Shown one piece after another: positions 1-11,800 of a DNA stretch of 64,000 nt. The stretch is taken from NCBI GenBank assembly GCA_029215795.1, contig JARDYH010000003.1:32985001-33049000 (forward strand), read 5' to 3'. This stretch comes from Anniella stebbinsi (Eukaryota > Chordata > Lepidosauria > Squamata > Anniellidae). The notes below the pieces were generated by a model. That model was not told where the DNA came from, did not search any database, and saw only the letters and a list, made by a program, of their open reading frames with translations. Position 1 is the stretch's first letter. The number at the start of each line of letters is the position of its first letter. The translations under genes were made by a program, and so were the position numbers.

Positions 1-161
1 AGTTCCTGGTGAAATTCCCTCTTCATTACAACAGTTAAAGTTGCAGGCACTATACTAGAGTGACCATATACAAGAGAAGGCAGGGCCCCTGAAACTTTAA
101 CTGTGTGATGAAGAGGGAATTTCACCAGGAACTAATTGCAAACAAATGGCACCGGCTGAAA
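1..161. mobile_element. Partial MITE, family A, cut by window edge
   Basis: The right half of a family A fold-back element (described at 59140-59459). Compared with the copy at 1047-1366 it reads as the reverse complement, so it is inserted the other way round. Homology stops near 161; the next 40 bases look like a piece of another hAT-type MITE (gggagttgtag core). Confidence 0.8.
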
Positions 162-809
162 CATGTGCTGGCTGGGGAATGATGGGAGTTGTAGGACTTT
201 TTTCTGTCTGAATATTCATAGGATTGCGCCTTAAAATGTCTGGGGGAAATGTCTTTACCCATCTCCACACATAAAAGACAACAGCAGAGGCAAACTACCT
301 TGGGGAAGCAGGACTCCTCCAAGCTCTTTCTCACTTAAAATCCCCTCCCCTACACACAACTGTTAAAAGGAACAGGAGTCATGGCCACTTAGGAAGAGTG
401 AAGCAGTCACTTCAGACAGCTGATTTTAGGTGGCATGAAAGGGCAGCATATTGTCAGAAATGCCATTTATTATGGCTATATTGTTACTGCCAGGAAGATG
501 GAGAGGCACTTCTGGGATTTTTTACTTAAAGTGACAAATAATTTGACCAGCCTTGCAGGGTGGGGGTGGGTAGGTTGCCATTTGCTAGTCGGCCTCATGC
601 AGAAAAATGACTTGGGCTGGCCCTGACAGAAGTCCTGCACTCTGCTGTATCTGGTCACCCTGAGAAGTTTAGAGCTTCATTGGAGTCTCACCTGTAGGGG
701 CAACTGGGTTTTAAGATAAGCAGTGGTGAGTGAGAGGGTATTATCTGGTATTATTACCAAGAACCTGTATAAACTTTAATATTATATGCCAGACTGGTAC
801 CTTTATCCA

Positions 810-1046
810 GTGCCAGCTTCAGGTTTTTGAGGGCCCTTCGGCAAGATACCCTAAACTGCCCCCCTCCCTCTACTTCTTACCGCCATAGTCACTAGCTGTA
901 TTGCTTCTCCTCCTTTTTTTCATCATTGCTACCATATGTGTGGTTGACAGGCAGAGAGCCAATGACCAAGTGGCCAGTGGCATTTACTGCTCCTCCCTCT
1001 TACCTCCACCACTGCCTGGGCCAGAGTGAGAAGGTGGTAAACTTTA
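810..1046 (+). repeat. Dispersed repeat, 5' piece
   Basis: This stretch is similar to 40885-41100 (shared words around ctagctg, tgatcattgctac and cagagagc). Its continuation is at 1498-1640, so the MITE at 1047-1366 and a LINE tail have split the copy. Family not known to me; probably an internally deleted DNA transposon. Confidence 0.5.
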
Positions 1047-1366
1047 TAGGCTGACCATATGAAAAGGAGGACAGGGCTCCTGTAACTTTAACAGTTGTAA
1101 AGCAAAGGGAATTTCAGCCAGTGTCATTTGTATGCAATTAGTTCCTGGTGAAATTCCCTCTTCATCACAACAGTTAAGGTTGCAGGGGCCCTGCCTTCTT
1201 TTGTATGTGGTCACTCTAGTATAGTGCCTGCAACTTTAACTGTTGTGATGAAGAGGTAATTTCACCAGGAACTAATTGCATACAAATGACACTGGCTGAA
1301 ATTCCCTTTTCTCTACAACTGTTAAAGTTACAGGAGCCCTGTCCTCCTTTTCAGATGGTCAGTCTA
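1047..1366. mobile_element. MITE, family A, complete
   Basis: The ends are TAGGCTGACC and GGTCAGTCTA, with near-complete palindromic structure. Four modules with the core CTTTAACAGTTG or its complement alternate in direction. A possible target duplication GGTAAAC is seen at 1036-1042 and 1367-1373, though three extra bases lie between the left copy and the element. Confidence 0.85.
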
Positions 1367-1371
1367 GGTAA

Positions 1372-1497
1372 ACAAGATGATGATGATGAATTTGTATTCC
1401 ACCTTTTCCCCAATACTGGGACTCAAGATGGTTTTACAAAATCAAAACATGTACAATTAAAACTTATAAATAGAAATATATAAAACTTAATATTATC
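1372..1497 (-). repeat. L2-like LINE 3' tail with (GAT)n
   Basis: The sequence on the - strand ends ..ccaGTATTGGGGAAAAGGTGG and runs into a short GAT repeat, a common form of LINE 3' end in reptiles. It is inserted inside the dispersed repeat next to the MITE. Confidence 0.5.
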
Positions 1498-1640
1498 ATG
1501 AAGAGGAGGAGCAAGTCCTGGGGAGTCTTGTCAATGGGCCCATGCTGGAGTGTATGCCCTTGGCAGGTACCCAACCATGCCTACCATTAATAACAGCCCT
1601 GCCTTTATTAACAAGCAGACAATAGTAGTGATAAAGGTGC
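1498..1640 (+). repeat. Dispersed repeat, 3' piece
   Basis: Shares agaggaggagcaa, atgggccc and cccaaccatgcct with 41130-41210, in the same order. It is the continuation of 810-1046. Confidence 0.5.
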
Positions 1641-2504
1641 CCTCAACTACTTCTGTTTTTTTACTCTAAGGGTGTGGGGAATGAGAAAGGGTGCAGCTGC
1701 TTAGTGGTGAGGGAAATGAACTCTGCATAAACTCAGAGGCATTTTTCTTCAAATATTCCAGGAAGCAACCTTCTGGGCTGCATTCTGGCACAATGCCCTT
1801 GACATCATGCCATTTTCTCTGTAGTTTATTTAGTTCAAAGTTGTAATAGTTTGTAGTTTCATTTTTATTTGTGGTATTAAGTGGGAAATGTTAAAGAAGT
1901 GCAAAGCTACGAGACCACACCCACAATACTTGGGGGGGAAATCTATTACACCACTGCATGTAAGGTGCATATATGGATTGGCCTGTGCAAGCCAATCCAC
2001 CCCACCCTCATTGACCGTCTCTGGCTTTCTCCCTACACCAAATAACTTCAGTCAGGAGCAGGGCCTTCTTAGCTGTTGCTCCAGTCTTATGGAACTGTCT
2101 CTCCAAATAAGCCCATCAGAGTTTGACAGTGTTAGTATTCCAGAGCCTAGCCAAAAACTGTGATTATGTAGGCAATCTTTTGAATTAAAATTATCCATGT
2201 TTTATAATGTGATCCTATTAGAGGTGTATTTTTCTGGGAAACCCAGTTCTTATTTTGATTCAAAAGGATTGGAATTTGTGCAAATTATGGCCAAATTTGT
2301 GGAAATTACAGCCAAATTTGCATAAAGTGCTCAGAAATTTGCGCAAATTGTGGAACCTGTGGGGAGAAAAATGCACAAAATGGCTGAACTGGCCCAACTT
2401 AGTGCAGATGGGCACTGCAGCAGGAACTAAAATGAAGTTCGGGGACCGAACCTAGGAAAACCCATTGAAATCCAGGCCCCAAAAGAATTTCTTCAACATC
2501 CCTA

Positions 2505-2590
2505 AGTCCTATACGTGACTGCTCAATAGTAAGTCCTTTCGATTTCAATGAGGCTTACTCTCAGGTGAATGAGTATAGGTCTGCAACTAA
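2505..2590 (+). repeat. Short reptilian interspersed repeat fragment
   Basis: The motif ..tcctatac..gagtaagtc..caatg.ggcttactc..gtataggtctgca is found again at 36836-36915 and 42325-42415. It is an old short palindromic repeat, family not assigned. Confidence 0.4.
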
Positions 2591-2783
2591 AAAGTATTTA
2601 AACAAACTCACTTATATTGGGTTTTATTGGGTTTTTATTTCTATGTACTATCCATATTTTGGTACTTACAAGCTGCCTTGATTTTTCATTCAAATATAGG
2701 TGGGGTAAATGTCTATTGTATCATGATCACCTCTGTAATCATGGCCATCACCTTCAGTAATCATCTCTTCACTTGTCTTTCAG

Positions 2784-2868
2784 TGATTTTGACCAGCTTC
2801 CAGATGATGTACCTGTTTGTGCTAATATTGCAGATATTGAAGAGAAGAGAGGCTTCTCTAGTTATTAT
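2784..2868 (+). CDS. NCF4: NCF4 exon: start of PX domain
   Basis: This exon begins with one base of a codon split over the upstream intron, probably Ser, and then encodes 28 residues starting [10 protein letters not shown] and ending GFSSYY. It sits between a ttcag acceptor and a gtaaga donor in phase 0. It corresponds to human residues around 12-39, the entry strand of the PX fold. Confidence 0.95.
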
Positions 2869-5800
2869 GTAAGAGAAGGAGTTTTCTCATAGATGTTGAT
2901 ATAAGATGAGAGCCAGTGTGGTTAGTGAAGCCATGAGACTCAAGAGATCTGAATTCTAATCCCCACTAGGGCCAGATCTACACCAAGCAGGATAAAACAC
3001 TTTGGAAACGTTTTGAAAACTGTATATAGTATGTGTCCCAACAGTTGTCAAAACTGTTACAAACCGTTTTAAAGCAGTAGTGTAGATCTTGCCTTAGCCA
3101 TGAAGCTCACTGGGTGACTTTTGGCCAGTCACTGAGTCTCAGCTTAAGCTACCTCACAGGGTTGTTATGAGGATAAAATAGAGAAGATGATCCAGATTGG
3201 GTTTCTTGAAAGAGGCGAAAGCTTGGGATTTAAATGTAATAATGAATATGTTATTAGAGGGATGGGGAAGCTGGAACTATAGGAAATGTTTGCTTTATGG
3301 GCAAACATGCTTATCCACTATTTCACAAACAGGACATTTCACAGGGGAAATAAGTTATTTCACAGCACTAATTTTCACAATAAACACTGAAATTTGTAAT
3401 AACTGACTTATTACAGCTGTTTCTTTAGATTCTTTGGGACACATGCAAAATACTCTTAAATCTTCAGCTTGGAGTCAGAGGAGGAAGGGGGATGGGGAGC
3501 ACGTGTGCTTGAGGCTAAACTATAGTTTAGTATTATGTCTGAACCTAGGCTAAGCACTATTATTATATCATCAGTGTTGAGTGGAAAGTCCACTGTTTAA
3601 GGTGACCATATGAAAAGGAGGACAGGTCTCCTGTAATTTTTACAGTTGCATAGAAAAGAGAATATTAGCAGGTGTCATTTGTATGCATGCAGCACCTGGC
3701 GAAATCCCCTCTTCATCACAACACTGAAAGCTGCAGGAGCCCTGCCCTGTTTTGTATCTGGTCACTCTACAAAAGAGGGCAGGCTCCTGCAGCTTTAACT
3801 GTTATGACAAAGAGGGAATTTCACAAGGTGCTTCATGCATACAAATGACACCTGCTGAAATTCCCTTTTCTATACAACTGTTAAAGATACAGGAGACTTG
3901 TCCTCCTTTTCATATGGTCACCCTTCTATAGCATCATAAAGAAAATTGCACAAAGAAGGAGATGGTTTTTGTATTTGTATTTTCCTATATTCCCTTGCCG
4001 CTATTAAGGATACGTATAAGGAGCTTATATTAATCCGGAACACTGGTTCCTTAAACCCACTAATGTTTATTCCGACAACAGTTCTTCAGGGTTGCAGGCA
4101 GAAGTCTTTCTTTAACTGGAGAACTCATGTCAGAAACTCAACTTGTGTCTTCTTCTCTTTCAGGTATTTGTGATTGAGGTGAAAACAAAAGGAGGGGGTA
4201 GGTACATGATCTTCCGCCGTTACAGCCAATTCTATAACTTGCACACCAAGCTAGAGGAAAATTATGGTCCAGAAAACAAAAATAGCCGCTTCACCTGCAC
4301 ACTTCCCATCCTGCCAGGTAAAGACTTTCTGGTCCTACGACTCAGTTTCCCCCCTAAATAACCTTGTAATGATTCATTCTAAGTGGGTGAATAATAAAAG
4401 GATTATGGTTGCTGAAGAGAATAGGATTAGATCATTAACCCCATGCAGGTATTATCTAAAAATAGGTAATGAAACATGAAAACAGGAGTGGGGCCACACT
4501 GCATAGCCCTGCCCCCCAGATCACTTGTGCCATGTTCCTCTGCCTGTAGATATCTGCATGTATAATGCAAAGGCTCCCCCCTCAAACATCCATGCTGTAC
4601 ATGTAGATGCCTAAGGGAGGAGTTACATCACACACATGATCTCAGGGATGGGGCTACATGGTGCAGCCCTGTCCCTCGACATCTGTTGCATTACCTACTT
4701 TTAGATAATGGCTGAACAGGCCTTGTTCAGTAGTTCAGAGCCGAAATGGTGTCAGGCCAGGACACTCCCTCAATTGAACATTGCTTTTTAATGTAATCGT
4801 TTTTCATCTTTGTTACCCTTATAAATTCTGGTGCTTACTGTGTGTTACTGCTTTGAACTTCCCAGCACCTGTGCCTCACGTATTGTAAACCAAGGGCATA
4901 GACAGGTGGTCCTAATTTTGGAGATTAACTGGGGTGCTGGATCAGCAGTTCCAACCAAATGGTACAGGAGCATGGAGTGCTTCATTCCAAGCTGGTCCTT
5001 CACAATATGTGTCTTTCTTTGGGGAGGGACTCCTGATTGTTGGCTGCAGTGCCTAAACAGGAGCAAGGGATACTACCCTTTGGGTAAAATAAAGTTTGCT
5101 CACCTATTTTTCCCACTCAGATCCTAGATACAAAGCTGCATAAGAAGAATCAGCATCAGCCTAAAATTGCTGTGATAACTACGAATCCCCCAATCTAAAA
5201 TCTTCTCAAAACATATACCAAAGTTTTGTGCTAGTTTTGTGCCGTTTGTGCCACAAACCCCAAGTTTTGTGCCAACAACTGTGTATTGATACTTCAAGTG
5301 GGGGTTCGTAGTTAACAGACCAAAAAAACAACTTCAGCATAGAGCCTATACACTACTGCTTTAAAATGGTTTATAACAGTTTTGAGAACTGTTGGGGCCC
5401 AGGACACACTCCATATACAGTTTTCAAAATGTTTTCAAAGTGTTTTATCCTGCGTGTGTAGATAGGCTCATAGAGCCTCGAAACTGGCGCCAATGTTTTG
5501 TGCTAGTTTTGTGCTGTTTTGTGCCTCAAATCCCAGGTTTTGTGCCTCCACCCAAACTGTGAAAATGACACACTCTTTGGTGTGGTCTGGGGAATGGGGA
5601 AAATTTTAAATTGTCAGATCAGCTCCAAACCAAAGCCAAAGTTTCAATAACCTTACGCATAAAGCAAAAAAGATAAAAAATGAGGTCTTTACAATTCCTT
5701 TCTCAGTGCAGCTTCTACATCCAAAACGATCCTCACCTTGCTTACCTAAGTTTCATATATTTTCAGAAACACTTTTCCCTAAGGTGAGCAAATGTTAACC

Positions 5801-8800
5801 CAGTTTAAATCTGAAGTGTAGAGATATATTATCCGGGACACTGCCATTAGGAAATATGTCCCGGACCAAGACATTTCACTGCCTAAAACAGAGCCCAAAT
5901 ATAACCCCATGCTCCAGCGTTAAGTTTCACTGTACTATTAAAAAGCCTCACTGTGCCATCCAGACACCCGTTCGTGTCTTTATTCACCTGCACTCATCCC
6001 CACATTCTGCCTGAAGCAGGTTGCTTCACCCTGCAGCATGGCAGAGCCAGACATACATCTTATGTCACAATATTTTGATGTTTTCATATGGTTTTGTTGC
6101 TTTTTGTCTTTATGTCTTATTGTTTCTATTTGCATAATTCTATACTGCCTTGATTATATTTGTGAAAAGGTGGTATGTAAATATTATAAAGAAATAAAGA
6201 AAATTCCTGTTCTAATAGAATGGCTTGGTTTGCACATAATGCTAACCCATAGTATGGGTTGTTGAATTCTGGGTTGTTTTGAGCTGTGAACGCAGCTGCA
6301 CTAAGAAACCATGGTTTGGTAACCACAAATAACCCAGAAGGTGAACCTCTGTTTTGTGATTGGTATTTATTTATTTATTTCATCTATATCCTTCTTTTTT
6401 CCTCCAAGGAACCTAAGACAGTGTACATAATCCTCCTCTCCATTTTATCCTCACAACAACAACCCTGTGAGGTAGGTTGGTCTGAGAGTCTGTGACTGGC
6501 CCAAAGTCACCCAGTGGGTTTCCATGGTTGAGTGGGGACTAGAACCTAATCTCCCAACTCCAAGTCCAACCACACTTGGTTTTTGATGTTTGAGTTGTTT
6601 AAACCATGGGTTGTCATTACATGTGAACCATGGGTTGTTCATGGGTTGTTTCATCAGGCTACAGAGGCAGTGGGCAAGAATGGTTTAAACACACACACAG
6701 CTACTCTACATGCCAGTAGTACCCTACATGCCAGTATTATAAATTAGAGGGAGGGAGGAGGCCAAAGAGGATGCAAAGAAAGAACCCAGGAATTGAGAAA
6801 ACAAACCATGGTTTGTTCAATCATTTGCCAGATAAATTCTGAGTAGGGCAACAAACTATGGTTAAATGAACCATGGGTTAGCATTATGTGCAAACCAGGC
6901 CCATAAAACACCCCTAGCTTCCTAAAACTGCGTGGAATTAGTCCTGTCTATATTAAACTCTTTTTTCAAAGCCTGCCATTGAACACAAAGACCCATAGCT
7001 ATATACACAGCTTCTGCTTTGTTTCATTTGTCAATAGGAGATTGGATGTCCCTAACCATGACTTTTATTTGAATATATTTTGGGGGTTTGCCCTCTGCTT
7101 TTAAAGAATATCTACACTACAAACTTAAAGTGGGTGAGCAGTGGCTCCAGTACCTTAGATGTCCCTGGATGTCACATCACTAGAGTCCTCACAGTTTTCT
7201 AACAGAGAGTGCTGAGCATTCTCATTGAAGTAGGATTCTCCCAGGATTCTTTGGAAGAAGCCATGAGAGTTAAATTGGGATAGGAGCAGTGTAAGCTTAT
7301 AATGTCACATCCAGACCTAGTGTTGCTGAAAGAAAAGGGCCCTTAGCAGTCCAGCTTGCTGTATCTTTTCCCCCTGCTTTCTTTCCATGGCAACACCCAT
7401 TCAATTTCTTGGTTTACTCCGGTGCTTTCCAGGAAAAGTTTATGTTGGCGCAAAGAAAGAGATTGCAGAAAGCCGAATCCCTGCACTCAACATGTACATG
7501 AAGGTAAAGGTTAATGTTGAAATCGAGTTTGCTGCATTGAACATGTAGTCGCTGCCACATAGCGGTATTATGGAATAAACCTGTGCCAATGCATTCATAG
7601 CAGTGCAAGCTAGGGACATTTTTCACACATGTTTACACCAATTTGTGCTTCTATTGGCCAATAACCTGAATGGAAAATCTATACAGGTTGCAGTGAACAT
7701 TTATTTTTAACTTTAATAACATTCAACTTCAGATGTGGCACAAAAATGCATGTGGAGCATGTATATGGCACTTTAATAATAATAATAATAATTATAACTA
7801 TTTATTTCTTACCCGCCTCTCCGTCTGGATCGAGGCGGGGAACAACAACATGATAAAATACATAAAACTGATTAAAACATGACACATATTATTAAAACTG
7901 CATAAAAAATCCTAAAACATCCTAAAAACATTCTTAAAACATTCTAACATTCCACTGGATATGCCTGCCGGAAGAGAACAGTCTTTATAGCTTTCTTAAA
8001 TTCTAAAAGACTGTTAAGTTGACGAGTCTCCTCCGGCAGGTCATTCCACAGTCTGGGAGCGGCAGAAGAGAAGGTCCTTTGGGATCAAAATGGTTTGGGG
8101 GGGAGCTTAAATACCCCTCTCAGAGTGCCACAGCCCTGATCTGAACTGGGCCATGCGTACTTACACTAAAATAGGTATTCCAATCACACATGTGATACAT
8201 GCTTTGACAAATATTTAGTTTTGCCTTGAGTGAGAGGATTCATGACAGTAGGAGTGTTTATAAGCCCCCTCAAGTGTTCAGTGATGATGTCAGGGTGAAG
8301 CAGGACCTCACCTCTTAGCCCTAGTCTTAATGCTGATGAAACTGCTCCTCCAATCCAAGCAGTCATAATTACAGCGCTAATAAGAATGGCCCCTACTCAT
8401 GTACAGCTTTAGGTGAATTGGGCCCTTTCTCATTAACGCTGAACATGAGTCAGTGTTTGGGGAATGTGACTGGAGTGGCCACTTTACTCCTCCCCTCTCC
8501 TTGGTTCCCTTACCCACCCTAGGCTTACCATATGAAAAGGAGGACAGGGCTCCTGTAACTTTAACAGTTGTAGAAAAAAGGGAATTTCAGCCAGTGTCAT
8601 TTGTATGCAATTAGTTCCTGGTGAAATCCCCTCTTTATCACAACAGTTAAAGTTGCAGGCACTATATTGGAGTGACCATAGACAAAAGAAGGCAGGGCCC
8701 CTGCAACTTTAACTGTTGTGAATTTCACCAGGAACTAATTGCATACAAATGACACTGGCTGAAATTGCCTTTTCTCTACAACTGTTAAAGTTACAGGAGC

Positions 8801-11800
8801 CCTGTCCTCCTTTTCATATGGTCAGCCTACCCACCACCCTCCCTATGCATCTAAACAGGCCCATTGTATATACAGCCTGGAGAAGGGGTGTCTGAAGAGC
8901 CCCTGAGAGATCTCCTTTACTGCTTGAATAGAATGCCATGAGGGAGAAGTTCCCCTGTTTATAATCTGTTTCTTTTGACACAGAAACTACTTAGCCTGCC
9001 AGCTTGGGTGCTGTTAGATGAAGATGTCCGACTGTTTTTCTATCAGTCGGACTTTGACAGTCAGCAGGTACCTAAGGGGCTGCGGAGGCTTCGCCCACGC
9101 ACTCGGCGCGTGTGAGTATTTCTTTCCCAACGGTCGCCAAGTACATAGCACATTCAACTCTAGTCTGTAATTGTAACACCATCGCTTCTTGACCTGTTCT
9201 CAGTGGAGCTGATGAAATATTGCTCTCCCTCTTCCTTGTGACAGCAAGAGCATTTCTCCTCAGGAACCTGGCTTTGACAGACTGGCAGCTCCACGGGCTG
9301 AGGTGGGTATGTCATCCAGAATGTTGCCTGCTGTACAAAAGACTGCATGACCATACAAAGATGGTTCTCTGAAAGTATGGCCATATATTTTTAAAGTCAG
9401 AGAATACCATTACAACATAGTCTGAATTAACCAGCTTTGCAAAGATGTCAGGCTACTTCTGCCTTCAGTTATGGGAGCATATTAGAAACAGAGGGGAGGT
9501 AAGGAAGCATGAAGAAGGGATGTATCTCTCTTGGCAGTGTTGGGGAAGTGTATTGTAGCCACAAAGGATAAACAGATCCGTCTATTTGTAGTCCATGTCA
9601 CATTCACATGTGTTCATTCCTAAATTCGTTCTGCCTGATTTCCACATTAATTTGTATGTGACTTTTAAAAAAATGAAGAAAAAAGTTACATTTAAATGCA
9701 CGTTTCTCACGAGATATGCACTTCTGAACACACATTGGGCTTTTCTACATGAGACTGTTAATCACTGTGTCTGCTCATCGCAGCATTGGGATCTCAGCTC
9801 TGTACAAAGAGCTTTTCCTTCCCTGCTTTTCCACTACATAATCTTTAGGTGGAGCTGTGCTATAGCAGAATAGCTCAACTACACAAGGAGAATCAGCACC
9901 ATTTCCCACATTCTAAAAACGTCCCCCCCCCCCCAAACTGGGAAAGTTCTCTGAAAAAGCAGAAATAGAACTGGAGTATCATGATGTCATCTAAGAAGCC
10001 CATCAACAACCATGAATAAGGAACTACAAATGTACAATAAAAGCCTTATGTAGAAACTCTTTATCTTAAAACTACGCAGTTACAGATTTATTTTAATTAG
10101 GTCAGAATTTTCAGACCTAGATTTAAATCCCTGTTCAATCATGATGCTCAATGGGCAGCTTTGAGGGATAAAAGGTTGTCATTAGGATCAGTTGAGATAA
10201 CTCCATGTATCAGTTGCCCTGAGTTCCTGGAGGAAGGAGGGAATACAAATATGTTAGCTCAACAAAATGGGGGCAGAGCTTCTTTTTCAGATATGCAGAC
10301 ATAAATGGAAGTTATCATTGAAACCCAAAATTTAAAACTGCCCATTTTGATATTACTGACACTCAAGGCACTTATGAACTCATAAAATAATAGAATAGTA
10401 GAGTTGGAAGGGGTCTATAAGGCCATCAAGTCCAACCCCCTGCTCAATACAGGAATCCACCTTAAAGCATACCTGACAGATGGCTATCCAGCTGCATCTT
10501 GAATGCCTCTAGTGTGAGAGAGTTGACGACCTCCCTAGGTCATTGGTTCCATTATCATACTGCTCTAACAGTTAGGAAGTTTTTCCTGATGTCCAGCCAG
10601 AATCTGGCTTCCTGTAACTTGAGCTCATTATTCCGTGCCCTGCACTCTGGGATGATCAAGAAGAGAGATCTTGGCCCTCCTCTGTGTGACAACCTTTCAA
10701 GTACTTAGAGAGTGCTATCATGTCTCCCTTCGGTCTTCTCTTCTAGGGTAATGTACTACATTTTGTGCTAGAAAACCAAATTGTGGATTTAAATACTAGG
10801 TGGTCTTACTGATCATTCTTCCAGAATCATGTAATGGCTGCCATTATTATTGCAGAACTATATAGTTTTGCAATGGGGAAACACTCCCCCAGTAGCTGTG
10901 ATTCGGCATGGGTCATTGCTAGGGTGGCCACTTAAAGAGAGGAAATGCTTCACCAAAAACAGGACAAAAGAAAACATATTTCTGCATATACAGAACATTG
11001 TAAATTTGTATAGGCACAAACTTAAAAATAATTACTATAATTTAAATAGGAATACGGTCATCTAACTGTACTGGGGGGTCTGTGACCAGGTGACCTGTGT
11101 GCGTGCTCAGGCTACTGTGCAGATGCTATCTCTCGGTGGGCAACTTCAAGGTCCCTGCTCTTCCTTCTTATGATTCTTTATTTATTTTACTTATTCATTT
11201 TTATTCATTACATTTATATATTGTCCCATAGCTGAAGCTCTCTGGGTGTACAAAAAATAAAACTTTGGACATTAAAAATTGATATACAATTTTTAAACAA
11301 AACAAAACATAAAAACAGACAACGTATAAAAACATTGTACATTTAAAACAGCTGCGAACTCTCAGCCAGGCCTAAATATAGTTCTATATTGGGCCTGGAT
11401 TGACTAGCTCTTCTAATGGAGGACATATAGCCATCCTAATCTTTACAGTGGGACAGGTGCCAGCTATAATCACACACAACAGATTCAGGTATGGGGTGTA
11501 AACAGTTGTTAAGATTGATAACCCAAGTTTTTGGGGCACTTGCACAAACACCTTCAAAGAATGGGAGCTATATTATGTAATTTGTTTGTTTCCTTAATCT
11601 TCTGTGAACCAATTCTTCAGTTCTGGTATTTTATCTTCCACTGTTGGATTGTTTCTTCTAGGCATTGTTTGATTTTACTGGGTCCAATAAACTGGAACTG
11701 AGCTTCAAGAAGGGAGACTTGATCTATTTACTCAGCAGGATCAACAAGGACTGGTTTGAGGTAAATATCAAGGCCTTATCTGGACAAACGTCACAGGGTT

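Noticed and set aside
1..2783. First coding exon of NCF4
   Set aside because: I looked for a short ATG exon ending in phase 2 with a MAVAQQLRAE-like sequence and found none; it is probably upstream of the window.
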